A stretch of DNA of 64,000 nucleotides from Microbacterium sp. C5A9 (lineage in GTDB: Bacteria > Actinomycetota > Actinomycetes > Actinomycetales > Microbacteriaceae): contig NZ_JABXGD010000005.1 in assembly GCF_022627955.1 (NCBI RefSeq), positions 279,968 to 343,967 of the forward strand, written 5' to 3'. Numbering within the stretch: the stretch's first letter is position 1; the number at the start of each line of letters is the position of its first letter. The translations under genes and the position numbers were made by a program. Below the pieces are notes generated by a model. The model did no database searches. It was not told the DNA's origin and saw only the letters and a list, made by a program, of their open reading frames with translations. Shown here piece by piece: positions 32,809-40,647 of the stretch.

Positions 32809-34173
32809 GTGTCTGACGCGCCCCGCACCGATTCCATCCCGACCGCTCCCGCTCCCGAGCGGACGGCGACCGGCAGCATCCGGGTCCCGTCGTCCACGGG
32901 CGCGATCCGCACCCTCGGCTCGAACCCCGCGACGGCGCCGATCATGCTGCACCCGGGCGACTCGATCTCGAACGGGCGCCGGGCGCTGTACATCGTGCTG
33001 CTCGGGGCGCTCACCGCGCTCGGCCCGTTCACGATCGACCTGTATCTGCCCGCGTTCCCGGTGCTCGAGCGCGACTTCGACACCACGGCGGCGGCGATCC
33101 AGCTGACGCTCACGGGCACCATGATCGGCTTCGCGCTCGGACAGCTCATCGTGGGGCCGCTCAGCGACAAGGTCGGCCGTCGACTGCCGCTCATCGCCGT
33201 CACCGCGCTGCACGTGCTGGCGAGCGCGGCGGCCGCGTGGGCCCCGACGTTGCCTCTCCTCAGCGGCGCGCGCGTGCTGATGGGCATCGGTGCGGCGGCC
33301 GGCGGCGTGGTCGCGATGGCGATCGTCCGCGACCTGTTCGGCGGCCGGCGCCTGGTCGTGATGCTCTCGCGGCTCGCGCTCGTCTCGGGGGTCGCCCCCG
33401 TGATCGCCCCGCTCATCGGGTCGTGGCTGCTCACGCTCATGCCGTGGCAGGGCATCTTCGTGGTGCTCGCCCTCTACGGCGTGGTCATGCTGATCACGAC
33501 CCTGATCTTCATCCCCGAGACGCTGCCCGCCGCCCGTCGTCAGGAGAAGGGCGGAGCGACGGTGCTGCAGCGCTACCGCTCGGTGTTCTCCGACCGGGTC
33601 TTCATCGGCGTGCTCATCATCGGCGGCATGACCTTCTCCGGCCTGTTCTCGTACCTGTCGGCGTCGCCGTTCCTGTTCCAGCAGACGCACGGTCTCGACG
33701 CGCAGCAGTACGGCATCCTCTTCGCGGTCAACTCCCTCGGCGTGGTCATCGGCGTGCAGACGGCGTCGCGGCTCGCGGCGCGGTTCGGCCCGCAGTGGGT
33801 CATGGCGTACTCGACGGCCGCGCTGCTGATCGCCGGAACCGCGATCATCGTCACCGACCAGCTCGGTCTCGGGCTCTGGGGCACGGTCGTCCCGCTGTTC
33901 TTCTTCATGACGGCGTGCGGGTTCACCTTCCCGAACGTCCAGGTGCTCGCGCTCGACCGCCACGGCAAGGCCGCAGGAACCGCCGCGTCGGTGATCGGGG
34001 CGACCAACTTCGGCGTCGCCGGGCTCATCTCGCCGATCGTCGGATGGGTCTCGCAGGGGGCCGGCATCACCGCCACGACCATGGCCTCCGTCATGGTCGG
34101 ATGCGCCGTCATCGGGGTGCTGTCGCTCTGGCTGATCGTGCGTCCGCGCACCGTCGGCATGCTCGCTCCCTGA
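32809..34173 (+). CDS. Bcr/CflA-type multidrug efflux MFS transporter
   Basis: A 454-residue exporter with 12 predicted helices after a 55-residue Ser/Thr/Pro-rich cytoplasmic N-terminus. The first helix carries the Bcr/CflA signature ALTALGPFTIDLYLPAFPVLERDF, and motif A follows (GPLSDKVGRRLPL). Antibiotics or small metabolites are the usual substrates. The frame is open from an ATG at 32749, but GTG at 32809 has GGAAG 5 nt upstream and avoids translating through the palindrome, so it is preferred. It lies 3 kb from the daptide-type cluster; a link is not shown. Confidence 0.85.
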   Translation: MSDAPRTDSIPTAPAPERTATGSIRVPSSTGAIRTLGSNPATAPIMLHPGDSISNGRRALYIVLLGALTALGPFTIDLYLPAFPVLERDFDTTAAAIQLTLTGTMIGFALGQLIVGPLSDKVGRRLPLIAVTALHVLASAAAAWAPTLPLLSGARVLMGIGAAAGGVVAMAIVRDLFGGRRLVVMLSRLALVSGVAPVIAPLIGSWLLTLMPWQGIFVVLALYGVVMLITTLIFIPETLPAARRQEKGGATVLQRYRSVFSDRVFIGVLIIGGMTFSGLFSYLSASPFLFQQTHGLDAQQYGILFAVNSLGVVIGVQTASRLAARFGPQWVMAYSTAALLIAGTAIIVTDQLGLGLWGTVVPLFFFMTACGFTFPNVQVLALDRHGKAAGTAASVIGATNFGVAGLISPIVGWVSQGAGITATTMASVMVGCAVIGVLSLWLIVRPRTVGMLAP

Positions 34174-34191
34174 TTCTCAGCATCCGACCGG

Positions 34192-34197
34192 CAGAAT
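34192..34197 (+). promoter_or_regulatory. -10 box of the PAP2 gene (leaderless)
   Basis: CAGAAT, 6 nt before the ATG at 34204; identical in sequence and spacing to that before the GH15 gene. Confidence 0.4.
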
Positions 34198-34203
34198 GGA
34201 GCG

Positions 34204-34839
34204 ATGAGACGACGCGCGCTGCTGTGGTGGGGTATCGGGATGCTGGTCGCGGCGACGCTTCTCGGAGCGATGATCGTGTTCGGCTACACCGAACCTCCCG
34301 GTTTCGACAGCTGGTGGAACGTCACCATCGCCGCGCATCGCGCCGACTGGATGCTGACGGCCGCGCTGATCCTCAATGACATCGGCGGCGGTGTGGTCGC
34401 GATCCTCGTCGTGCCGCTGATCGTGATCATCGCGCTGCTGATCGTGCGACGGTGGCAGGCGGCGGTGTTCGCCGCAGCCGCCTTCCTCGCGAGTGCCGGT
34501 GCGGTGCAGCTTCTCAAGCACCTCTTCGGCCGTGCACGCCCGGAGGACATGATCGTGCTCAGCGACTTCGGTTCATTCCCGTCGGGGCATGTGGCGAACG
34601 CCGCGACGATCGCGGTGGTGCTGTGGCTCGTCTTCCCTCGGGTGTGGACAGCGGTCGTCGGCATCGTCTGGATCGTCGCGATGGCGATCTCCCGCACCCT
34701 GCTCTCGGTGCACTGGGCGACCGACACCATCGGCGGGGCGCTCGTCGGCGCGGGAGTCGTGCTGGTGCTGGCCGCGTGGCTGCTGCCGTGGGTGCAGACC
34801 GCGTCTCGCCGCGAGTCGCGCACCGCGCCGATAGGCTGA
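34204..34839 (+). CDS. PAP2-family membrane phosphatase
   Basis: A 211-residue integral membrane protein with six helices and the complete phosphatase signature in three blocks: KHLFGRARP, FPSGHVANA and SRTLLSVHWATDTIGG (last block with the nucleophilic His and supporting Asp). Members dephosphorylate undecaprenyl pyrophosphate or phosphatidic acid at the outer membrane face. Either role is possible. It starts 31 nt after the MFS gene with its own -10-like box. Confidence 0.88.
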   Translation: MRRRALLWWGIGMLVAATLLGAMIVFGYTEPPGFDSWWNVTIAAHRADWMLTAALILNDIGGGVVAILVVPLIVIIALLIVRRWQAAVFAAAAFLASAGAVQLLKHLFGRARPEDMIVLSDFGSFPSGHVANAATIAVVLWLVFPRVWTAVVGIVWIVAMAISRTLLSVHWATDTIGGALVGAGVVLVLAAWLLPWVQTASRRESRTAPIG

Positions 34840-34869
34840 CGGAACACCCCATCTCATCGAGGAGCCGTC

Positions 34870-35469
34870 GTGTCCCGCATCCGTCCGTATCGCCCGTCCG
34901 ACCGTGCCGCCCTGTACGAGGTCTGCACCAGGACGGCGGATGCCGGTGCCGATGCGACCGGGATCCTCTCGGACGACTCGCTCTGGGGCGATCTGTTCGC
35001 GGTGCCCTACGTCGAGCGGCATCCCGACCTCGCCTGGGTGGTCGAGACCGACGACGAGCGTGTGATCGGCTACCTCGTGGCCACCGACGACACCGAGGCG
35101 TTCGTCACATGGTTCCGCGACGAGTGGTGGCCGGGGCTGCAGGAGCGGTATCCGCGACCGGTCGACGCGACCACCCGCGAGGAGCGGATGATCGAGTACG
35201 GCTACAGCCAGGCGCCGGGCCGGAACCCCCATGCCGCCGAGTACCCCGCGCACCTGCACATCGATCTGCTGCCCGAGACGCAAGGGCAGGGACTCGGACG
35301 TGCGCTGATCGAGACGCTCTTCGCCGAGCTCACGCGCCGCGGAGTGCCTGCGCTGCACCTCGGCATGGACCCGAACAACACGGGCGCCGCCGCGTTCTAT
35401 GAGCGCCTGGGCATGGAGCAGCTTCCGGCGGAGCCAGGCGGGCAGAGCTACGGAGTGCGCTTCGGCTGA
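34870..35469 (+). CDS. GNAT-family N-acetyltransferase
   Basis: A 199-residue acetyl-CoA-dependent acyltransferase. The conserved core is HLHIDLLPETQGQGLGRALIETLFAEL, containing the Q-x-x-G-x-G/A pyrophosphate-binding loop, followed by LHLGMDPNNTGAAAFYERLGM. The insert around residues 75-115 (FVTWFRDEWWPGLQERYPRP) is like that of the acetyltransferases annotated near O-GlcNAcase families. Substrate unknown. GTG start with GAGGAG 6 nt upstream. A strong bidirectional terminator follows. Confidence 0.83.
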   Translation: MSRIRPYRPSDRAALYEVCTRTADAGADATGILSDDSLWGDLFAVPYVERHPDLAWVVETDDERVIGYLVATDDTEAFVTWFRDEWWPGLQERYPRPVDATTREERMIEYGYSQAPGRNPHAAEYPAHLHIDLLPETQGQGLGRALIETLFAELTRRGVPALHLGMDPNNTGAAAFYERLGMEQLPAEPGGQSYGVRFG

Positions 35470-35483
35470 CCCGCTCGATAAAG

Positions 35484-35519
35484 CAGGAAGGGCCCCCGCT
35501 GATGCGGGGGCCCTTCCTG
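35484..35519. terminator. bidirectional terminator between the GNAT gene and tRNA-Ser
   Basis: A perfect 16-bp stem, CAGGAAGGGCCCCCGC and GCGGGGGCCCTTCCTG, around TGAT. It serves the GNAT gene (+) and the tRNA (-), whose 3' end lies 4 nt away. Confidence 0.92.
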
Positions 35520-35522
35520 TTG

Positions 35523-35610
35523 TGGCGGTGACGGCGGGATTCGAACCCGCGGTTGCTTGCACAACACACGCTTTCCAAGCGTGCTCCTTCGGCCGCTCGG
35601 ACACGTCACC
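35523..35610 (-). tRNA. tRNA-Ser (anticodon GGA)
   Basis: An 88-nt class II tRNA including an encoded 3' CCA. Acceptor GGTGACG/CGTCACC, D-arm TCCGAGCGGCCGAAGGA, anticodon stem ACGCT/AGCGT with GGA, long variable arm (TTGTGTGCAAGCAA region), T-arm GCGGGTTCGAATCCCGC. It reads UCC and UCU codons. Confidence 0.96.
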
Positions 35611-35626
35611 AGGGAACAACCTGTCC

Positions 35627-35632
35627 AGTCTA
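35627..35632 (-). promoter_or_regulatory. -10 box of tRNA-Ser
   Basis: TAGACT on the minus strand, about 16 nt before the mature 5' end; same hexamer as at the SRP RNA and rplK promoters. Confidence 0.55.
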
Positions 35633-35723
35633 TCCGATCGCGCCGGATGCCCCCGACCACGCAGGATGTCGTCGCACCGATATGCGATCTCGCGAACTCT
35701 TGCTCCCCGCCACGCACCGTATC

Positions 35724-35753
35724 TATCGTCGTATGACGACGCTTCGCTGCCAT
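35724..35753 (+). promoter_or_regulatory. promoter element shared with the daptide cluster, copy 1
   Basis: Blocks TATCGTC, ATGAC and TCGC have the same spacing as at 36731-36760 (about 21 of 30 positions identical). TATCGT fits the TAnnnT -10 form. CGTCG..CGACG forms a short dyad here. It lies about 60 nt before the kinase-like gene. Confidence 0.45.
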
Positions 35754-35814
35754 ATGGAATGGTGCGCGGCTCTCTCGGCCACGAGAGGGGTGTCGAACGG
35801 GTCTGGGGGCGTGC

Positions 35815-36675
35815 ATGAGGACATCGTCTGTCGAGCAGCGGGTCACGCTGCGCGCAGATCTCCGAAGGGCGCATGAGCGCGCACTCGCCGAACTCGGGCT
35901 CGATGCCGTGGGGCGGGTGCAGATCGGTCGGCGTGAGCGCTCCATCGGCTCGGCCGTGCGGCGCGGAGGGTCGTGCTGGTGGCTGAGGGTGGTGCGAGCG
36001 CGCCGCGAGTGGGCGCGCGGGCCCTGGTGGACGGGCAACCAGGAGGCGGCGGCGCTGGCGGGGGTCGCGGCCCCTCGGATGCTCGAAGTGCGGGGATGGG
36101 AAGACGGTGCGGTGGTCTACCGTGCCGAGGTGTCGAGCATGCTGCCGGGGCGGCCGTGCGCACCACGTGCCGTGATCGATCGACCGCCGGCGGTCGATGA
36201 GGAGTGGTGGAACGGTCTGCGTTCCCACCTCACCCGCCTCGCCGATGCGCCCACCGAGCGCCGGGCGCTCGACCCCGAGGTCGTACGGCGACGTCTCGCG
36301 GTGTTCTTCGGGATCGACGTGCGTCTCGACACCGCCGCGTTGCTGCCGGCTCATGGCGAGCTGCACTGGCGCACCGTTCACCGTGATCCGTTCGGCATCG
36401 CCGACTGGGAGGCCTGGGGCCTCGCGCCCCGCGGATACGACGCCGCCTTCCTGCTCGGGCACTCGCTCGCCGTTCCGACGATCGCCGACGAGATCACGCA
36501 TCGCTTCCGCGATGACCTCGAGACCGATGCCGGGGTCGTCTCGCAGCTCTTCGTCATGACCAAGCTCCTGACCCGAGCGGACGGCGGCGAGCATGGGACG
36601 CTCGTCCCGCTCATCCATCGGCACGTCGATCGACTGCTCGGTGCGCGCCCGTCCGGGCTCTTCCGCGACGTCTGA
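35815..36675 (+). CDS. degenerate aminoglycoside-phosphotransferase-like (kinase-fold) protein
   Basis: A 286-residue soluble protein. Its second half resembles the APH/choline kinase fold: HGELHWRTVHRDPFG followed by IADWEAWGLAPRGYDAAFLLG parallels the HGDxxxxN and D-W-E motifs. The catalytic Asp of HGD is Glu, and the expected Asn is missing, so it may bind rather than phosphorylate. The N-terminal half is Arg-rich and hard to place. It lies 113 nt upstream of the daptide-type cluster, same strand, with a similar promoter element. Function unknown; a role in control or self-protection of the cluster is only a guess. Confidence 0.6.
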   Translation: MRTSSVEQRVTLRADLRRAHERALAELGLDAVGRVQIGRRERSIGSAVRRGGSCWWLRVVRARREWARGPWWTGNQEAAALAGVAAPRMLEVRGWEDGAVVYRAEVSSMLPGRPCAPRAVIDRPPAVDEEWWNGLRSHLTRLADAPTERRALDPEVVRRRLAVFFGIDVRLDTAALLPAHGELHWRTVHRDPFGIADWEAWGLAPRGYDAAFLLGHSLAVPTIADEITHRFRDDLETDAGVVSQLFVMTKLLTRADGGEHGTLVPLIHRHVDRLLGARPSGLFRDV

Positions 36676-36730
36676 CACGGGCGGATCTTCACCCTGTGCG
36701 AAGAATACTGCAGCTCTGCGCGCATCTTTA

Positions 36731-36760
36731 TATCGTCAGATGACTGCTCATCGCAGTCAC
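36731..36760 (+). promoter_or_regulatory. promoter element of the daptide-type cluster, copy 2
   Basis: TATCGTC, ATGAC and TCGC blocks aligned with the element at 35724. GTCA-GA-TGAC is a short palindrome. It lies 28 nt before the first cluster gene in a locally AT-rich patch (36706-36745). Confidence 0.5.
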
Positions 36761-36788
36761 ACGACGCATCACATCTCTGGGGGGCGAC

Positions 36789-37838
36789 ATGCAGGCGAAC
36801 ACGATGACGACGTCACGCGGGGGCGGCGAGGACGACTCCGAGGTCGTCGGCGCGCGAGGGCTCCGCGAGTGGATCACGGGGGAGCGGGACCGGTACGCGC
36901 GGGTGTTCCTCGTCGACAGCGGCGTCGCGACGAGCGTCCTCGTCCCGGTGGTGGGCGACGATGATCTGCTGCTCCTGCCCGTCGAGAGCGAACCGTATGA
37001 CGGACCCGCTCGTGCCCTGCGCTACCGCGGCGAGCTGACCGAGATCGGAGACGAGCTGTTCTTCGGCGAGCGAGGCGTCGAGCTCCAGGACTATGTCGCG
37101 GCCGCCTACGTGCAGATCGTCGGTCCCACCGCGGTGTGCCTCCTCGACGGACCGAGCCGACGGGCGTTCCTCGACGACGCCGCACTCGCTCGTCGCACCG
37201 GGGTCTTCCCGTCCGCGTTGATCGACCCGCGCGTCCTCCTCGCGGGCCGCGACGCGCTCGCGGCGCCGACGGAACTCGAGCTCCCGAGCGCTCTCCGAGT
37301 GCACGGCGACGGGCAGGTCAGCGTCGGCGTGCGGGGTGACGTGGTCGGCAGCATCGCCGACCTCCCCGCCGTGCTCGCGACCCCGCTGCCCCGCGCGGTC
37401 GCACTGGGAGCCGGGGAGTCGAAGACCGAGTTCGTCGCCGAGCTGACCTCTCGCGAGGGAATCAGACGGTATCTCCTCGCCACGGACCTGATGAAGATGC
37501 TCCGACTCGTGAACGGCACCGCGCGGATCTCAGGATTCGGCTGGCATCTCATCGACGACGACGACGGCCGGGCCGATGCCGAGCCGCTGGCCGCGGATCC
37601 GTTCCTGCTCGAGACCGCCGACGGCCTCGTGCTCGCCGACACGACGACGCTGCGGCGGCAGCTGTTGTCGCCCGTGACAGCCCAGGTCGTCGCCGTCATG
37701 CAGACGTCGAGCGCCCCCGGGGTGGCGGCCGAGCGCATCGCCCGGATCCTCGACCTCCCGTTCTCCGACGCCGACGATCTCTGCCGAGAAGCCGCCACGA
37801 GGCTCGGTATCCACGTCGGCGGGCGGGTCGACGCATGA
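36789..37838 (+). CDS. mpaB: daptide-type RiPP recognition protein (RRE-like), MpaB-like
   Basis: A 349-residue protein that opens the RiPP cluster. Most of it has no enzyme motif. The last 80 residues (TTTLRRQLLSPVTAQVVAVM, then ERIARILDLPFSDADDLC) look like a PqqD-type winged helix, the usual RiPP recognition element that binds leader peptides. Residues 1-260 are alpha/beta with acidic patches. The gene order and partner set match the daptide class described from Microbacterium, where MpaB is the recognition protein. GGGGGG 4-5 nt before the ATG. The stop overlaps the aminotransferase start in ATGA. Confidence 0.8.
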   Translation: MQANTMTTSRGGGEDDSEVVGARGLREWITGERDRYARVFLVDSGVATSVLVPVVGDDDLLLLPVESEPYDGPARALRYRGELTEIGDELFFGERGVELQDYVAAAYVQIVGPTAVCLLDGPSRRAFLDDAALARRTGVFPSALIDPRVLLAGRDALAAPTELELPSALRVHGDGQVSVGVRGDVVGSIADLPAVLATPLPRAVALGAGESKTEFVAELTSREGIRRYLLATDLMKMLRLVNGTARISGFGWHLIDDDDGRADAEPLAADPFLLETADGLVLADTTTLRRQLLSPVTAQVVAVMQTSSAPGVAAERIARILDLPFSDADDLCREAATRLGIHVGGRVDA

Positions 37839-39121
37839 GGCCCGACGGGGGAGCCCGGAGCACGAGCGGTCCGCATGCGCTCTGGACCTCGATGGTGCCC
37901 GCAGACGCGACCTTCACGAGCGATCAGGTGGCCGTCGGCGCCGCGGGGAACCGCATCGAGTTCGCCGACGGGTCCACTCGCCTCTGCGCGACGAGCGGAC
38001 TGTGGAACGTCCCTCTCGGCTTCGGCAACCCGGCTGTCGCCGACGCGGTGAGCAGAGCGACGCACGACGCGTCGTATCTGTCCCTGTTCCGTACACCCCA
38101 TCGGCATGCCGAGGTCGCGGCGGAGGCGCTCATCGAGCTCGCGAATCCGCGCAGATACAGCCGCGTCATCTTCTCGACCTCGGGCGGGGCGGCGAACGAC
38201 TCCGCGATGAAGCTCGCGCGCCAGTACTGGGCGCAGCAGGGAGCAGGATCCCGGTCGCTGGTCGTCGGCCTGAGGGGCAGCTACCACGGCACGATGTACG
38301 GCAGTCATGCACTGAGCGGCGACGACCTGCTGCAGTCGGTCTACGCCGTCGATCGCCGATCGGTGAGGCATGTGTCCCACACCGACGACGGCGAGGAGCT
38401 GGAGACGCTGCTGACGAGAGAAGGGCCCCGGGTGGCGTCGGTGGTGGTCGAACCCGTGCTCGGCAGCGGCGCGCACGCACTGTCCGACGCGTTCGTCGCC
38501 CGCCTCCTCGCGCTCCGCGAGAAGTACGGGTTCCTGATCGTCGCCGACGAGGTCGCGACGGGATTCGGCCGCACCGGGAGCATGTTCGCCACCGACGACT
38601 GGGCCGCTGCGCCCGATGTGCTCATCCTCTCGAAGGCTCTGACGAACGGGGCGATGGGAGCCGCCGTGCTCCTCGTCGGGCACCGCGTCGCGTCCGATTT
38701 CGTGCGCGGCGGCTGGACGTTCGTGCACGGCGAGACGCAGGCAGGGACACCGGCGTGCACGGCCGCCATCGTCGCGGTGATCGACGAGCTGCAGCGCATC
38801 GACGTCGAGTCCACCACGCAGGAGCTCGCGGCTGCTCTGTCGCGGCGGGCGAGGCAGTGGCGAGAAGAGGGTCTGATCGCCGGGGTCACGGGCCGTGGCT
38901 GTTTTCTCGGGCTCTCCCTCCGTCACGACGACGGGAGTCTGCTCTCCGGTGCGGAGGTGCATCGGGTCGTCTCCGCGATCGCGCAGAACGGCGTGCTGGT
39001 GCATCCCGGCCCGAGCGCCATCGAGCTGATCCCGGCGTACGCCTTCGCTCCGGACGAGCTGTACGAGCTGGACTCCGCCGTGCGCACGGGGCTCGACCAG
39101 GCAGCGCAGGTGTTCGCATGA
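37835..39121 (+). CDS. mpaC: class III aminotransferase of the daptide-type cluster, MpaC-like
   Basis: A 428-residue PLP aminotransferase of the ornithine/acetylornithine (class III) family. It has the STSGGAANDSAMKLAR phosphate-binding region, GSYHGTMYGS, D238 in LIVADEVATGFGRTG (pyridine-N contact) and the Schiff-base K267 in LILSKALTNGAMG. In daptide synthesis it would turn the C-terminal ketone, left after oxidative decarboxylation of Thr, into an amine. Translationally coupled to both neighbours by ATGA overlaps. Confidence 0.85.
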   Translation: MRPDGGARSTSGPHALWTSMVPADATFTSDQVAVGAAGNRIEFADGSTRLCATSGLWNVPLGFGNPAVADAVSRATHDASYLSLFRTPHRHAEVAAEALIELANPRRYSRVIFSTSGGAANDSAMKLARQYWAQQGAGSRSLVVGLRGSYHGTMYGSHALSGDDLLQSVYAVDRRSVRHVSHTDDGEELETLLTREGPRVASVVVEPVLGSGAHALSDAFVARLLALREKYGFLIVADEVATGFGRTGSMFATDDWAAAPDVLILSKALTNGAMGAAVLLVGHRVASDFVRGGWTFVHGETQAGTPACTAAIVAVIDELQRIDVESTTQELAAALSRRARQWREEGLIAGVTGRGCFLGLSLRHDDGSLLSGAEVHRVVSAIAQNGVLVHPGPSAIELIPAYAFAPDELYELDSAVRTGLDQAAQVFA

Positions 39122-40548
39122 CGGCGCCGTTCACGGGCCGGGTCCCGACGCTCTGGCACGGGATCGGGCTCACGCGTGCGATGACGACGCGACTCACCGC
39201 GGGGCGTGACGCTCTGGTGATCGCGGACTCGGAGACGGACGTCCCCGTCATCACCGGGAGATCGGGCAGGACGATACGCGTGGATGCTCGTTCGACGGAC
39301 GTGTCGACGGTCGTCTCGCTCGCCGGGGAGATCGCCCGGCGACGACCGACGGTGATCGTCGCCGTCGGAGGCGGGACCGTTCTCGACGCGAGCAAGATCG
39401 CCGCGCTCGCGCTCGCCCCCGGTCGGGTGCTGGACTTCGCCGTCGGACGCGCGACGAGGTCGGCGTTGACCTTCCTGCCCGACGGTCCGTCACCCGTCGA
39501 TGTCGTGGCGGTTCCGACGACGCTCGGCACCTCGTCCGAGACCAACAGCGTCGGCATCCTCAAGAACGGGAGCGGCTACCGTCTCATCGTCGGGCGCGCT
39601 CTGCGACCGCGCCACGCCATCATCGATCCCGGCAACCTGATGACCCTCGCTCCCGCGACGGTCAGGGAAGGGGCGATGGAGGCATTTCTGCGACTGGCGG
39701 GGGCATCGACGAGTCCGCAGAGAGGCGCCAGGGAGCACAGCGACGCCGTCGCCCTGGGGAAGGCGCTGCTCGAGACGGCCACACGCGACACGACCTCTGC
39801 GGGGTCGCGACTGCGTCTCGCGCGTCTGAGCGCAGCGACGCAGCGCAGCGCGGCGCTGCGGGGCCGAGACCCCTACAGCGCCCGCCACTGGTATGTCGCG
39901 AACGAGGTCTCCTTCGTGCTGCAGAGCCGCAAGATCGTCGCGACGGCGGCTGTCGTCGCCGCGGTCTGGCGTCGCATCTCCGCGGGCGATCTCCGCTGGG
40001 GTGACCGGACGAGCCTCGACGAGTTCTGGTCGGGTGTCGCGCCCGGGGTGGCGCTGCCGCTCGATCCGGCCGCCGGCATCTCCGCGCTTCTCGAACGCTG
40101 GGAGATACCGCTCCCGCCGCGGCCGACCGCTGGTGACATCGATCGCATCGCCGCCGCCACCGAGGAGTCCTGGGGGGATCGGTACCCGATGCTTCCCGGG
40201 CTCGTCGCCGACGACTTCCGTGACCTGCTCCGCGATTCCCAGTGGAGCACTCAGCCGGTCGGCCCCTCCGTGCCGACATCCGACGATCGATGCGGAGGAG
40301 GTGAAAGAGATGAAGAGCAGCACCGACATGCAGATCCGGTTCGAGGAACTGGACCAGATGGATGCGCCCAGCTGGGACAGCTTCTACCGGGGCGCGATCA
40401 GCGCACTCGTGCTCATCGGCATCGGCGCGGCCGCGGCGACCTGACCGCGACCGACGACGAGCAGATCGCACCGAGAGGAGGTGGAGATGCAAGCAACACA
40501 GCCGACGCTCGAGTTCGTCGAACTCGAGGCCATGGAAGCGCTGAATGA
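39118..40548 (+). CDS. mpaD: iron-alcohol-dehydrogenase-like oxidoreductase, MpaD-like, reading into the precursor genes
   Basis: The frame is 476 codons, but recognisable family sequence ends near residue 380 (about 40258); the rest lies over precursor genes A1 and A2 in another frame. The NAD-binding loop AVGGGTVLDASK (about 82-93) and VPTTLGTSSETNS are typical of iron-containing alcohol dehydrogenases. The usual metal-binding DAxxHxxE stretch reads REGAMEAFLRLAG and lacks the His. In the known pathway this type of enzyme oxidises the Thr side-chain alcohol, with loss of the carboxylate. ATGA overlap with mpaC. The C-terminal overlap may be an artefact of few stops in GC-rich DNA, or a lost stop. 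Confidence 0.75.
   Translation: MTAPFTGRVPTLWHGIGLTRAMTTRLTAGRDALVIADSETDVPVITGRSGRTIRVDARSTDVSTVVSLAGEIARRRPTVIVAVGGGTVLDASKIAALALAPGRVLDFAVGRATRSALTFLPDGPSPVDVVAVPTTLGTSSETNSVGILKNGSGYRLIVGRALRPRHAIIDPGNLMTLAPATVREGAMEAFLRLAGASTSPQRGAREHSDAVALGKALLETATRDTTSAGSRLRLARLSAATQRSAALRGRDPYSARHWYVANEVSFVLQSRKIVATAAVVAAVWRRISAGDLRWGDRTSLDEFWSGVAPGVALPLDPAAGISALLERWEIPLPPRPTAGDIDRIAAATEESWGDRYPMLPGLVADDFRDLLRDSQWSTQPVGPSVPTSDDRCGGGERDEEQHRHADPVRGTGPDGCAQLGQLLPGRDQRTRAHRHRRGRGDLTATDDEQIAPRGGGDASNTADARVRRTRGHGSAE
40310..40444 (+). CDS. mpaA1: daptide-type precursor peptide 1
   Basis: A 44-residue precursor peptide. The leader has the motif QIRFEELDQMDAPSW. The core is hydrophobic and helix-forming (FYRGAISALVLIGIGAAAAT) and ends in Thr directly before the stop, as the class requires for C-terminal modification. 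A strong ribosome site (GGAGGAGGTG) precedes the ATG. The gene lies wholly inside the 3' extension of mpaD in a different frame. Confidence 0.88.
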   Translation: MKSSTDMQIRFEELDQMDAPSWDSFYRGAISALVLIGIGAAAAT

Positions 40549-40612
40549 CACGGACGACTACGTTCGCGGCTTTGCCGTAGGCGTGATCATCGGGATTCTC
40601 GCCCTGACCTGA
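40487..40612 (+). CDS. mpaA2: daptide-type precursor peptide 2
   Basis: A 41-residue precursor peptide. The leader contains LEFVELEAMEALND, matching the motif in the other two. The hydrophobic core (YVRGFAVGVIIGILALT) ends in Thr. Ribosome site GAGGAGGTG. The start of the gene overlaps the last codons of the open mpaD frame. All three peptides lack Cys; Ser and Thr are scarce in the cores, so lanthionine chemistry is unlikely. Confidence 0.88.
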   Translation: MQATQPTLEFVELEAMEALNDTDDYVRGFAVGVIIGILALT

Positions 40613-40647
40613 GCACAGTGCTCGCAGATGAACTGAGGAGGTAGGAC

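Noticed and set aside
35523..35610. Genomic island integrated at tRNA-Ser
   Set aside because: No integrase gene and no second copy of the tRNA 3' end within the window; the kinase-like gene and the RiPP cluster have base composition like their surroundings. An island boundary cannot be excluded without a comparison genome.
35733..35876. Small leaderless peptide starting at the ATG in the shared promoter element
   Set aside because: The ATG is only 3 nt after TATCGT, the frame overlaps the kinase-like gene, and the encoded peptide is not similar beyond the first residues to that at 36740.
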